A DNA stretch of 64,000 nt from the NCBI GenBank assembly GCA_030427705.1, contig JAUIBR010000005.1, positions 62,001 through 126,000 on the forward strand. The letters run 5' to 3'. The position numbers and the translations under genes were made by a program. The DNA comes from a bacterium (GTDB taxonomy: Bacteria; Myxococcota_A; Bradymonadia; Bradymonadales; Bradymonadaceae). Below are positions 53,614 to 62,074 of this stretch, piece after piece (the first letter of the stretch is position 1; each line of letters opens with the position of its first letter). Under the pieces are notes generated by a model. It did not search any database. It was given only the letters and a program-made list of their open reading frames with translations, and was not told where the DNA came from.

Positions 53614-55590
53614 ATGTCAGACAGGGATGAACTGCAGCGCGAGTTGGCGGCTCTTGAGGACCGAGCCGCCCAGATCCGCCGTGAGCTCTCATGGGGTGAT
53701 ATCAGCTTCGCTTCGGAGGACTTTGCTTCCGAGGTTGCAGAGGCTGTACTGGAGCTACCTCTGGTGGTTTGGGCGGTCGACCGAAATGGCGCGATCACGG
53801 TTTCGCAAGGGGAAGGACTCTACGCGCTCGGGTTCAAACCCAACCAGTTATTGGGCGCCAATGTCTACGAACTGTACGACGGCAATGAAGAAGCATTGGA
53901 GCCGATTCGGCAGTGTTTGCTGCGTGGCAAAGAGGACAACAGCACGCTCGCCATCAACGGCCATATCTGGGATACGCGGTACTTCCCACGTTTCGACTCA
54001 TCAGGAAAAGTGGAGGGACTGGTCGCGATCAGCATGGACGCCACGGAGCTACGAACTGCACAACGTGAAGCCGCGCATGCCGGCGATCTCTGGCATACGC
54101 TAGCCACGCGTTCGCCCGACTATATCGTGATGGTCGACCGAGAGCTCAATGTGTCATTCATCAACCGCGTTGAGGAAGGCGGACGCAAGGAAGACCTCTA
54201 TGGTCAATCGCTCTTCCTGCTGTTTGATGAACGTTTTCACGATTTCGCACGCGAAATGTTGGAGGCCACATTCCGAGGAGAGGAAGGCAAGGGTTACCAA
54301 TCCTCGAGTTCGCTGCTCGGCGATGAACGTTGGTACGACAATCGTTTGGCCCCAATCTACCGCGATGGAGAGGTCGAAAGTGTGCTCATCGTTTCGTCTG
54401 ATGTGACCGAACAAAGGCAGGCCGAACTCGAGAAGGAACAACTGCGTGCGCAAGTCTTGCACACCCAAAAGCTAGAGAGCTTGGGCGTCTTGGCCGGGGG
54501 AATTGCCCACGATTTCAACAACCTGCTTGTTGGAATTCTTGGCAATGCTGAACTCGCGTCCGCGGTATTGGAGAGTGAACATCCATGCCATGACCACATT
54601 CGCGGAATCGGAACCGCCGCCTCACGTGCGGCGCAGCTGTGCACCAAAATGCTCGCCTACGCAGGGAAAGGCGAGATCCGAATCGACCAGGTCAATCTAT
54701 CGACACTGGTGGATGATATCTCGCAACTGTTGAAAGTGACCTTGGGACAAGGGGTGTCGATGGAGACAGACCTCGACCCGGGTCTCTGGCGAATCGAGGC
54801 TGACGCCGCGCACATGCAGCAATTGGTGATGAACCTGATTACCAACGCCGCGGAGGCGATGCACGACCGCAGCGGTACCATCAAGATTTCCACTGGACAG
54901 GGTTACTTTTCGTCAAAAGACCTAGTCGAATTGTCGCTGCTGTCGGAGCTCGAGGCAGGTGACTACGTCTACCTCGAAGTCGAAGACAGCGGCCACGGCA
55001 TGGACGAACAGACCCGGTCACGAATGTTCGACCCCTTCTATACAACAAAGATCGCCGGACGAGGGCTGGGCCTCGCAAGTGTGTTGGGAATCATCCACAG
55101 CCACCGCGGCGGCATCTGCGTCGCCAGTGAGCCAAACGTAGGAACAACCGTCAAAGTGTTGCTGCCTCGAACGCAGGTCGTGATGTCGGAGTCGTCTTCC
55201 GTGTTGAGCGTCGGGCGCAGCGACAAGTGGTCGGGAGGTGGCCGGGCGGTTTTGTTGGTCGATGATGAACCAACCATCCGCCGCGTTGCGGGGCAGATGC
55301 TGCAGGCGTTGGGATTTCACTGCATCGAAGCCGACAACGGCGAACAAGCCGTCAAGTACTATCAGTCTCGGGACGACATCGACATCGTGTTGTTGGATGT
55401 CACCATGCCCGTGATGGGTGGCGTGGAAGCTCGCGAGAAGATTCTTGAGTCTAACCCAGATGCCAAAGTCGTTTTGTCGTCCGGATACGCCGAGGCGATT
55501 GGGCAGGACACAAGTTCTACGATCGTCTTAACGAAACCCTACCGCTTGTCGACATTGAGACAGGTACTAAGAACCGTCCTGGACGAGTGA
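53614..55590 (+). CDS. Hybrid sensor histidine kinase with two PAS domains
   Basis: A soluble 658-residue protein. An N-terminal coiled coil (about 1-30) precedes two PAS domains (about 45-145 and 160-275). HisKA follows with phospho-acceptor His299 in GGIAHDFNNLLVGILG, then HATPase with NLITNAAEAM and EDSGHGMDEQTRSRMFDPF, and a C-terminal receiver with Asp595 in LLDVTMPVMGG and Lys in LTKPYR. No output domain is present. It resembles the kinase at 26062 closely in the catalytic core but has an extra PAS. The ligands of the PAS domains cannot be read from sequence. No cognate regulator is adjacent. Confidence 0.93.
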   Translation: MSDRDELQRELAALEDRAAQIRRELSWGDISFASEDFASEVAEAVLELPLVVWAVDRNGAITVSQGEGLYALGFKPNQLLGANVYELYDGNEEALEPIRQCLLRGKEDNSTLAINGHIWDTRYFPRFDSSGKVEGLVAISMDATELRTAQREAAHAGDLWHTLATRSPDYIVMVDRELNVSFINRVEEGGRKEDLYGQSLFLLFDERFHDFAREMLEATFRGEEGKGYQSSSSLLGDERWYDNRLAPIYRDGEVESVLIVSSDVTEQRQAELEKEQLRAQVLHTQKLESLGVLAGGIAHDFNNLLVGILGNAELASAVLESEHPCHDHIRGIGTAASRAAQLCTKMLAYAGKGEIRIDQVNLSTLVDDISQLLKVTLGQGVSMETDLDPGLWRIEADAAHMQQLVMNLITNAAEAMHDRSGTIKISTGQGYFSSKDLVELSLLSELEAGDYVYLEVEDSGHGMDEQTRSRMFDPFYTTKIAGRGLGLASVLGIIHSHRGGICVASEPNVGTTVKVLLPRTQVVMSESSSVLSVGRSDKWSGGGRAVLLVDDEPTIRRVAGQMLQALGFHCIEADNGEQAVKYYQSRDDIDIVLLDVTMPVMGGVEAREKILESNPDAKVVLSSGYAEAIGQDTSSTIVLTKPYRLSTLRQVLRTVLDE

Positions 55591-55668
55591 CACTTCTTTC
55601 TCGCTCAACCCGCAAATGCGGGTTAAGCTGGCGTTACTTCGATTCAAAACAAAACTGAGGAGCCCATT

Positions 55669-56313
55669 TTGAAGCGGATCCATATTGTATTTCTCTGTCT
55701 TCTGACTATCGCTCTTAGCGGATGTATCGGTGTAACGACGCAGCATACCGCAACGCCAATTCCAGTTGGCGACGTCGAAATTGGCGTGATCGCGGGTGCC
55801 TATGGTGCAACCGTAACGGAAGAGACCACTGGTGAATCCGCCTCGGCATTCGTCCCGAACGTTGAATTCGCAGTTCGTGTCGGTCTGACCGAGAACTCGG
55901 ACCTGGGTGTCAAAATCACCGGCCCGACGGTGACCCTGGACTACAACCATGCCGTCATCAATCAAGAGAACTTCGCGCTGTCGCTCGACCCGACGTTGAC
56001 GATTTTCTACTTCTCGATCGACGGTGAGAGCTTCTTCTGGATGCACACGATGCTGCCGGTCTTGGCCGACATCGTGAAGACGGAGCGCATCAAACTCATG
56101 GCCGGTGCAAAGGTTGGTTATATCTACGCCTCTGTCGGTAGTGACGACGTTGAGGGCGCAAGTTCAGACGGTCTAACGCTCGGCGGAACCGTGGGTGCAA
56201 AGTTCAACCTCACGCAATCATTTGCCGTCATGCCAGCATTTGATGTGCTGCTTCCGACCGAACAATTCGGCGACGTCATCATCTACAACATCTCGCTCGG
56301 CTTCCTTTTCTAG
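55669..56313 (+). CDS. Small barrel-like outer-membrane lipoprotein
   Basis: A 214-residue lipoprotein starting with TTG 55669 behind a GAGGAG site. Lipobox LSGC is followed by alternating beta-strand segments rich in Gly, Val and Phe, and the protein ends in Phe (SLGFLF), as many outer-membrane barrels do. The strand pattern suggests an eight-stranded barrel or a transthyretin-like fold. No family is recognised. A strong terminator follows. The hairpin AACCCGCA-AA-TGCGGGTT at 55607-55624 lies upstream, between it and the kinase. Confidence 0.78.
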   Translation: MKRIHIVFLCLLTIALSGCIGVTTQHTATPIPVGDVEIGVIAGAYGATVTEETTGESASAFVPNVEFAVRVGLTENSDLGVKITGPTVTLDYNHAVINQENFALSLDPTLTIFYFSIDGESFFWMHTMLPVLADIVKTERIKLMAGAKVGYIYASVGSDDVEGASSDGLTLGGTVGAKFNLTQSFAVMPAFDVLLPTEQFGDVIIYNISLGFLF

Positions 56314-56335
56314 CCCAGCTCCATGTTCGATATTG

Positions 56336-56362
56336 AAGCCCGAGATTCCTCGGGCTTTTTTT
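56336..56362 (+). terminator. Rho-independent terminator after the barrel-like lipoprotein
   Basis: AAGCCCGAG-ATTC-CTCGGGCTT with a run of seven T at 56356-56362. It lies 22 nt past the stop at 56313. Confidence 0.9.
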
Positions 56363-56417
56363 GTTACCAATTCTCGGGAGCAGCATCAGTACGTCCCCAA
56401 AAGGTCGAGACGAAGAG

Positions 56418-57305
56418 ATGTGGACATCTGACAAAATGGACGACCAGTCCGAGAAGACAGTGATCGTGACAGGCGCGAATAGCGGTATCGGTTTTGGTGC
56501 TGCCAAGGAGCTCGCGCTTGCGGGAGCGCACGTTGTGTTTGCCTGTCGCACTGAATCAAAAGCGCGGGCTGCGATCGATGAGATTGAAGAACTCGGCGAA
56601 GTTTCGGTTGAGTTCATCCCGTTGGATCTCAGTCGTCTGAGGTCGGTTCGAGAATTCGTGGATGCGTTCACGCAACAACACCGCAAACTCGACCTCCTTA
56701 TCAACAACGCCGGGGTGATGATCCCGCCGTACACCAAGACGGCGGATGGTTTTGAGCTTCAATTCGGCACGAATCACCTCGGTCACTTCGCTCTCACTGG
56801 CTTGCTATTAGACCACTTGGAGCGAGCCAAAGCCGCGCGCGTTGTGAGTGTATCGTCGGTCGCGCACCGAGTGGGTCGCATCAACTTTGACGACCCCAAC
56901 TGGAACAATCGCCGGTACCAAGCGTTTCCGGCATATGCGCAAAGCAAACTCGCCAACCTACTCTTTACGTTCGAACTCCAACGGCGATTGGACGCGACCA
57001 AAGCGAGCACGATCGCAACGGCTGCGCATCCGGGATGGTCATCCACCGAACTGTTGACCAACCCCCTGGTAAAGGTCGCTGGCAAGGTTCTGGCCCAGCC
57101 ACCTGCAGCCGGAGCATGGCCGACGTTGGCCGCGGCCGTGGCCGATTCCGAAGGCGGAGACTACTGGGGCCCCGGAGGCTTTCTGGAACTAAAGGGGTCG
57201 GCCAAAAAGGTGAAAGCCCGGCCTCATGCCCATCGAACGGAAGACCGCGTCAAGCTCTGGGAACTGTCTGAAAAGCTGACTGGTGTGTCTTTTCTAAATG
57301 TTTAG
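56418..57305 (+). CDS. Short-chain dehydrogenase/reductase
   Basis: A 295-residue NAD(P)-dependent oxidoreductase of the classical SDR type, close to retinol-dehydrogenase-like members. The nucleotide site is TGANSGIGF near residue 19, the conserved NNAG is in LLINNAGVM, the catalytic Ser is in VVSVSSVAHRVG, and Tyr/Lys are in YAQSK. Start ATG 56418 is chosen; ATG 56436 is possible and upstream frames are in the terminator. The substrate is unknown. It stands alone after the terminator and before the RBS-hairpin gene. Confidence 0.93.
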   Translation: MWTSDKMDDQSEKTVIVTGANSGIGFGAAKELALAGAHVVFACRTESKARAAIDEIEELGEVSVEFIPLDLSRLRSVREFVDAFTQQHRKLDLLINNAGVMIPPYTKTADGFELQFGTNHLGHFALTGLLLDHLERAKAARVVSVSSVAHRVGRINFDDPNWNNRRYQAFPAYAQSKLANLLFTFELQRRLDATKASTIATAAHPGWSSTELLTNPLVKVAGKVLAQPPAAGAWPTLAAAVADSEGGDYWGPGGFLELKGSAKKVKARPHAHRTEDRVKLWELSEKLTGVSFLNV

Positions 57306-57332
57306 ATCCAAAAACTAATCAGCTCGTTTCAC

Positions 57333-57361
57333 TTCCTCGTAGCCAAACCTGACACGAGGAA
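57333..57361 (+). promoter_or_regulatory. Hairpin sequestering the ribosome-binding site of the next gene
   Basis: TTCCTCGT (57333-57340) pairs perfectly with ACGAGGAA (57354-57361) around a 13-nt loop. The right arm is the Shine-Dalgarno sequence of the gene starting at 57365, so the fold would block ribosome entry. Confidence 0.6.
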
Positions 57362-57364
57362 AGA

Positions 57365-59368
57365 ATGAAATCGAATCGCCCCATCGTAAGCGCGCTCGGC
57401 CTATCCGCAGTCGCCGCTCTCACCATTGCCAGTTTCGCAACTGCCGCACCCGACACACATAAACAATCCAATCTAAAGGGGTTCGAGCTCCAGAATTGTG
57501 AGCTTCCCAAGACCGCGAAAGTGACCGAATCGGACGCGCAGATTCGCGAGTCAGCGCAGAAGGGATTGAACTTCTTGGCAGACAAAACGGTCGCCTGGCA
57601 GGAAAAACACAACTGCATGGGTTGTCACGTTCAGGGCGTGACCGGCGAGGCGCTCTCGGTAGGAATCCACCACCAGTACGAAGTGGATGACGACAAAATG
57701 AAGGTCGTTCTGACCGGGTTGTTAGACGTTTCCGGCGGCATTCGGTCCGAAGATGGGCACGCGGCTCCCAACGGTTCATTGCGCCCTTCCGCGCGCTCTT
57801 ACTCTGGCGCAGCGATCGCACGTTATGACGAGTGGGTGAAAAACGACCTCAGCGACGACCTTCTGAAGGCCGCGCATGACCTCTTGCCTGCACAAGACCA
57901 ACAGGGTTCCATTCACCAAGCGTACAACGCTGGCGTTGTTGCGCGTGGCCCCTTGCAGGGAACGTATCAAGCCATTCAAACCTGGCAACAAGCCTACGCA
58001 CGAAGCGCAGACGACCGCTGGCTAACAGCAATCGCATCTGGTGAGCGATACATTCAATCGATTGTGGATGGTTGGTATGCAAACCCTCCAACCGATGTGC
58101 AGGCGTTGAACTACGCACTTCTAGGTCTGTTGGAAGCTGGGGTTGGGCCCGACGAGCAGGTCGCCAAGGACCTCAAGGCCCGCATCCTCTGGCTCCAGAA
58201 CGAAGACGGGGGATGGGGCTATGGTCAGACGTTGCCCACGAACTACTCCGTCCAACCGAAGTCAACAACAGCCGACCCCAAAGGCTCTGGCCAGTCCAGT
58301 GCACTTACGACCGGCCAGGCGCTCTACGCGCTCCGTGCATTGGGCATGACCGACAAGGACAAGGTCATCAAACACGGCACCGATTGGTTGGTCGAGCACC
58401 AGAGTGAAGACGGCGGATGGTCGCACGGCGGCTCCGAGAAAGGCGAAGCCATGTGGGCAGTACTTGGGCTTGTATCCACTGATGTCGTCACCATCGACAT
58501 GGCTGGCCTGAAGAGTGGCCAACACGTTGGACGGGTTCACCCACTCGCAGTGACGACCAAGGACAACAGCGGCGCTGGCGTTCACAAGGTCGAGGTCTTC
58601 GTTGACGACTTGCCTGTTGCAGGCTCTTGCAGCGACAAAGTGAAGTACTCGCTTGATGCACGTGAGTTGAAAGAAGGCCTGCATACGGTCGAAGTGCGGG
58701 CAACGACCAAGACGGGGCAGCAGACGTCGCGGCGTTGGATTGTCTATGCAGGCAATACGTTCCTGACCAACGTCGGCACCCGGTTTGAAAACGATGCCAC
58801 TAAGATCTCGTTCCGCGATATTGCGGACTCCAAGATGGGACACAACGTCGAGATTGAGGTCTTTTCAACGGTTGAGAAGGACGGCGTATCTGTGAAGAGC
58901 AAACCTGTCCGCAAGCACTCACAGAAAGGAAATCAGGGTGCAAACTCGTACGTTTGGGACGGCAAAGACGCCAAAGGCAAAGCGCTGACCAGCGGTGAGT
59001 ACGTCGCCGTTCTGAAGATGAAAGATGCCAACGGCAAGGTACGACAGACCGTCGAGATGCCGTTCGTCCACGACACCCTGGAGAATCAGCGTCGCGGCTG
59101 GGGCGATGTTGCAGGCAAGATCGACTTCGCCGGGGATGACGTGCAAGGCGCGGTTATCGACCTCGTCGACGAGCAAGGAAACGTCGTCCAAAGCGTCAAT
59201 TCGACCAAATCCGGCAGCTACCGCTTCAAGAACGCTAAGGCCAAGAAGAAGTACAAAGTTCGTGTTCGACGCCAGGGATTCAAAGCCGTCGAGAAGGAGG
59301 TACGCACGGAAGCGGCTGCTGAGGCGCCCGCAGCTGCGGCGGCAGACTTCTCACTTCAAGCTGAGTAG
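57365..59368 (+). CDS. Exported CxxCH protein with terpene-cyclase-like toroid and C-terminal beta domains
   Basis: A 667-residue protein with a signal peptide ending SFATA. Residues 80-92 contain CMGCH (Cys84, Cys87, His88), a c-type heme motif. Residues about 95-380 have alpha/alpha-toroid repeats with two QW-like motifs, QNEDGGWG (278-285) and HQSEDGGWSHGG, as in squalene-hopene cyclases and prenyltransferases. The DxDD cyclisation motif is absent, so cyclase activity is unlikely. A Big/Ig-like domain, a FlgD-like Ig domain (about 500-570) and a carboxypeptidase-regulatory-like domain (about 580-645) follow, with an Ala-rich tail. Function is unknown; translation may be controlled by the hairpin upstream. 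Confidence 0.85.
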   Translation: MKSNRPIVSALGLSAVAALTIASFATAAPDTHKQSNLKGFELQNCELPKTAKVTESDAQIRESAQKGLNFLADKTVAWQEKHNCMGCHVQGVTGEALSVGIHHQYEVDDDKMKVVLTGLLDVSGGIRSEDGHAAPNGSLRPSARSYSGAAIARYDEWVKNDLSDDLLKAAHDLLPAQDQQGSIHQAYNAGVVARGPLQGTYQAIQTWQQAYARSADDRWLTAIASGERYIQSIVDGWYANPPTDVQALNYALLGLLEAGVGPDEQVAKDLKARILWLQNEDGGWGYGQTLPTNYSVQPKSTTADPKGSGQSSALTTGQALYALRALGMTDKDKVIKHGTDWLVEHQSEDGGWSHGGSEKGEAMWAVLGLVSTDVVTIDMAGLKSGQHVGRVHPLAVTTKDNSGAGVHKVEVFVDDLPVAGSCSDKVKYSLDARELKEGLHTVEVRATTKTGQQTSRRWIVYAGNTFLTNVGTRFENDATKISFRDIADSKMGHNVEIEVFSTVEKDGVSVKSKPVRKHSQKGNQGANSYVWDGKDAKGKALTSGEYVAVLKMKDANGKVRQTVEMPFVHDTLENQRRGWGDVAGKIDFAGDDVQGAVIDLVDEQGNVVQSVNSTKSGSYRFKNAKAKKKYKVRVRRQGFKAVEKEVRTEAAAEAPAAAAADFSLQAE

Positions 59369-59992
59369 TTAGAGCACCGCCTTTTGAATCCGATGGAGCT
59401 TGAACTGCCGCGGCTCACCCTTGTCGAGGTCGTCGCAGTTCAAGCTCACTTCCCGCCTTTCCATGACGATGGAGCGAACCAACACGGTTCGCTCTGTTAC
59501 TTTCGACGTCCCTTCGTAGCGAATCCAGACGGGCTGGTGCTCTAGCCAAGACGTTTCGATCGCTGCACGCACAGATTCGTCGACTGGCAGCGCCGGAATC
59601 CCAACATACTGAATGCTCGACTTCCAGGCATCGGCGGCCAGCTGACCTGAGCGTGGGAGGGCCGCGCGCACCTTGTCCACCGCCGATCGAAGCGTTTGCG
59701 TGAATGGTACCCAACGCAGGTTCATGAGCGTTTCCGATACAGCGACCAACAATGCGGCTTCGCGCGCAGTGAAGTTCACTGGCGGCAGGTTGTACATGCG
59801 ATCGAGCGCGTATCCCCCGCCTCGCCCCTGTTCAGATTGAAGAGGAAAGTCGGCGGCGCGAAGGCTGTCCAAGTCTCGGTACATGGTCCGCACGCTTACA
59901 CCGAAACGGTCTGCAAGCTCCTCGGCAGTGACTCCCGTCCGCCGTGAGCGCAGGACCTCCGCAATAGCAAACAGCCGTTCGGTACGCTTCAT
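59369..59992 (-). CDS. YafY-type HTH/WYL transcriptional regulator
   Basis: A 207-residue regulator, with start ATG 59992 preferred over 60019. The N-terminal winged helix (residues 1-60) contains VTAEELADRFGVSVRTMYRD. A WYL-type sensor domain follows (about 130-200) with PVWIRYEGTSKVTERTVLV, but it ends early, so the C-terminal part is shorter than in full-length YafY regulators. It is divergent from the GST gene, and the two 10-bp AAACCTGACA direct repeats in the gap are a likely binding site. It ends one base before the toroid protein stop on the other strand. Repressor or activator status is unknown. Confidence 0.88.
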   Translation of the reverse strand: MKRTERLFAIAEVLRSRRTGVTAEELADRFGVSVRTMYRDLDSLRAADFPLQSEQGRGGGYALDRMYNLPPVNFTAREAALLVAVSETLMNLRWVPFTQTLRSAVDKVRAALPRSGQLAADAWKSSIQYVGIPALPVDESVRAAIETSWLEHQPVWIRYEGTSKVTERTVLVRSIVMERREVSLNCDDLDKGEPRQFKLHRIQKAVL

Positions 59993-60041
59993 CCGGAATT
60001 CTCGGGGGCTGACATGCAATTGTTACTTCGTACAAACAAAC

Positions 60042-60062
60042 AAACCTGACATAAACCTGACA
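60042..60062. promoter_or_regulatory. Direct repeats in the regulator/GST gap
   Basis: AAACCTGACA occurs at 60042-60051 and 60053-60062, an 11-bp period that puts both on one face of the helix. It is the clearest binding-site candidate for the divergent WYL regulator; the rest of 59993-60122 shows no further clear element. Confidence 0.5.
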
Positions 60063-60122
60063 ATACCATCCTGTAGTGTCCAAATCCAGAGGGCGATGTT
60101 GCCTGAAACGAAGGGAGACAAA

Positions 60123-60860
60123 ATGAAACTGACACTATGCGAACTCGGGGTTGCAGACAGCGACCTGTTAGACACTTACTCACCATTCACACAGAAGATT
60201 CGGACGGCGCTGGACTTTCATGAACTGCCGTTCGAGAGCGAGCGGCGTGCTAATCCGAATGCATACCGCGATATCAATCCGCTGGGGCAGGTGCCTGTGC
60301 TGCGCGCGGACGACGAGGTGGTCTTCGACTCCACCGAGATTCTGCACTTCTTGGAAGAGCACTCGACGAAGTCGTTGGTTCCCGATGACCCTACCGACGC
60401 AGCATTAGCGTGGATCATGGAGGAATTCGCAGACACAACGTTGAATGGCTATCTGGTAGCGGCGCGTTGGGCCGATGACGACAACTGGCCAGCCGTCCGC
60501 GATGCGTTCTTTGGTGACGCTCCAGCTGCGGTCAGAACGTTGGTTGCCAACTACCTGCGTCGCTCCATCGTGAAGAGCCTGGAGGGTCGGGACGTTTGGA
60601 AAGGTGGCCGCGGCCTAATGCGCCGACGATTTTACCGGTTGTTGCTGCAGCTGGAGAAGGCCGCGCCCGAATCCGGATTTTGGATTGGGGACCAATTGAC
60701 CGTCGCGGATGTCGCGATCTTTGGGCAGCTGCATTCGCTGAGATGGGAGCTGACCCCTTGGTACAAGAACGTGATTGAGCGACAGGCGAAGCTATCGCGC
60801 TACCTCGACCGAATTCACGCCGGTGAGTATGCGCGGTTTGAACTCGAGGCGGCCGAGTAA
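60123..60860 (+). CDS. Glutathione S-transferase family protein
   Basis: A 245-residue cytoplasmic protein starting at ATG 60123 after GGGAG. The N-terminal thioredoxin-like domain has the substrate-entry region YSPFTQKIRTALDFHELPFE, the cis-Pro loop GQVPVL and the DSTEILHFLEE segment that contacts the gamma-glutamyl group. The all-helical C-terminal domain includes LTVADVAIFGQLHSL. The catalytic Ser/Cys/Tyr is not obvious. It is divergent from a WYL regulator, which probably controls it. Detoxification of electrophiles is the family role. Confidence 0.92.
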   Translation: MKLTLCELGVADSDLLDTYSPFTQKIRTALDFHELPFESERRANPNAYRDINPLGQVPVLRADDEVVFDSTEILHFLEEHSTKSLVPDDPTDAALAWIMEEFADTTLNGYLVAARWADDDNWPAVRDAFFGDAPAAVRTLVANYLRRSIVKSLEGRDVWKGGRGLMRRRFYRLLLQLEKAAPESGFWIGDQLTVADVAIFGQLHSLRWELTPWYKNVIERQAKLSRYLDRIHAGEYARFELEAAE

Positions 60861-60863
60861 CTT

Positions 60864-61904
60864 CTATGGGACCAAAATGAGCTTGCCGACTGTTGTCCCG
60901 CTTTCGATGTCAGCATGGGCCTTCGCAACGTCTTCGAGTGAGTACTCAGTCGTTGGAGGTGCTTTGATCTGGCCCGCCTCCAACCAACCTTGAAGGTCGG
61001 AAACGAACGCTTCCAACATATCGGTTCGGTCGAACAGGTAGCTCAAGTTGAAGGCGAGTACGCTCTTGGAGTCCGTCGTAAGGTCGAGCGGGTTGAACCT
61101 CGGTGTCCGCAGGAATCCAGAGATAAGCTTCAGCCAATTTGGTTTGCCGCCTGTCTTCGGCATCATCGTCGAGAACCCATAGACGACGAGTTTGCCCGCC
61201 CGACGCAGGTGGTCGTAACTATCCTTCAACGTCGCGACGCCGTTTGCATCACAGATAACGTCGTAGCCTTCGGGCGCGTGTTTTTCGGCTTCGGCCCATA
61301 GATCTTGTTTGGATTTATCAATCACAACGTCGCAGCCGACACTCAGGGCGGTCTCGACCTTGTGCGTTCCGCCGACGACCCCCACGATCTCGCAGTCCGC
61401 AATCTTACCTAGTTGAACCAGACTGGTGCCCACGCCGCCAGCAGCACTGTGAACTAGCAACTTCGCGCCGGGTCTGGGGTGCGCGAGTTCGAACAACGCG
61501 AACCAAGCCGTCATCATGACCGCGGGAAGACCCGCTGCCTGTGCAAAGGACAGGGACTCGGGCTTCTCGAAGACGTACTTCTCTTCGACGGCCAGAACGG
61601 ATGAGTAACCGTTAAACAGGGTCACGGCGATGACTTCGTCTCCCACCGCAAACTTGGACACATCTTTGCCGACCTGCGTGATGACACCACTAACCTCAAA
61701 ACCCGGCGTAATCGGCCACCCCACGAGGTCTTTGGCGCTCTGGTACAGCCCCATTCGCACAATGACATCGGCGTAGTTGATGCCGATTGCTTTGACGTCG
61801 ATGACTACTTCGCTCGGCGACGGACTGGGCGTGTCTATGGGTTCAATCTTCAGCCTGTCGTAGCTGCCTGCCTTGTGAATCACTACCTTTCGCGGATCGG
61901 ACAT
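60864..61904 (-). CDS. Zinc-independent quinone-oxidoreductase-like alcohol dehydrogenase
   Basis: A 346-residue medium-chain dehydrogenase of the quinone oxidoreductase/VAT1 group. Start ATG 61904 has a GGAG site; the frame is open to 62096 but this lies in the upstream gap. The N-terminal GroES-like part has GINYADVIVRMGLY and TPGFEVSGVI, the nucleotide-binding fold has SAAGGVGTSLVQLG, and the C-terminal dimer region ends GTTVGKLILVP. No structural or catalytic zinc Cys set is present. NADPH-dependent reduction of quinones or enals is likely. It is 3 nt from the convergent GST stop. Confidence 0.92.
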   Translation of the reverse strand: MSDPRKVVIHKAGSYDRLKIEPIDTPSPSPSEVVIDVKAIGINYADVIVRMGLYQSAKDLVGWPITPGFEVSGVITQVGKDVSKFAVGDEVIAVTLFNGYSSVLAVEEKYVFEKPESLSFAQAAGLPAVMMTAWFALFELAHPRPGAKLLVHSAAGGVGTSLVQLGKIADCEIVGVVGGTHKVETALSVGCDVVIDKSKQDLWAEAEKHAPEGYDVICDANGVATLKDSYDHLRRAGKLVVYGFSTMMPKTGGKPNWLKLISGFLRTPRFNPLDLTTDSKSVLAFNLSYLFDRTDMLEAFVSDLQGWLEAGQIKAPPTTEYSLEDVAKAHADIESGTTVGKLILVP

Positions 61905-62074
61905 TTTGCGCTCCTTCATGAACCTCGGAACGTAACGCGGGAATCCAACAAATCCAACGGCCATTTCGAGGTCATTCGGGTGGAATGGGCAGCCTGACAT
62001 TTCAATGTCAGATGGCGTCAGGACAATATCCCAACGGAAGTCCGTACTCTTCAATGGTCGACCAAGGAGTGACG

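Noticed and set aside
57365-59368. Squalene-hopene cyclase
   Set aside because: QW-like motifs are present but the DxDD catalytic motif is absent and the protein has a signal peptide and a heme motif.
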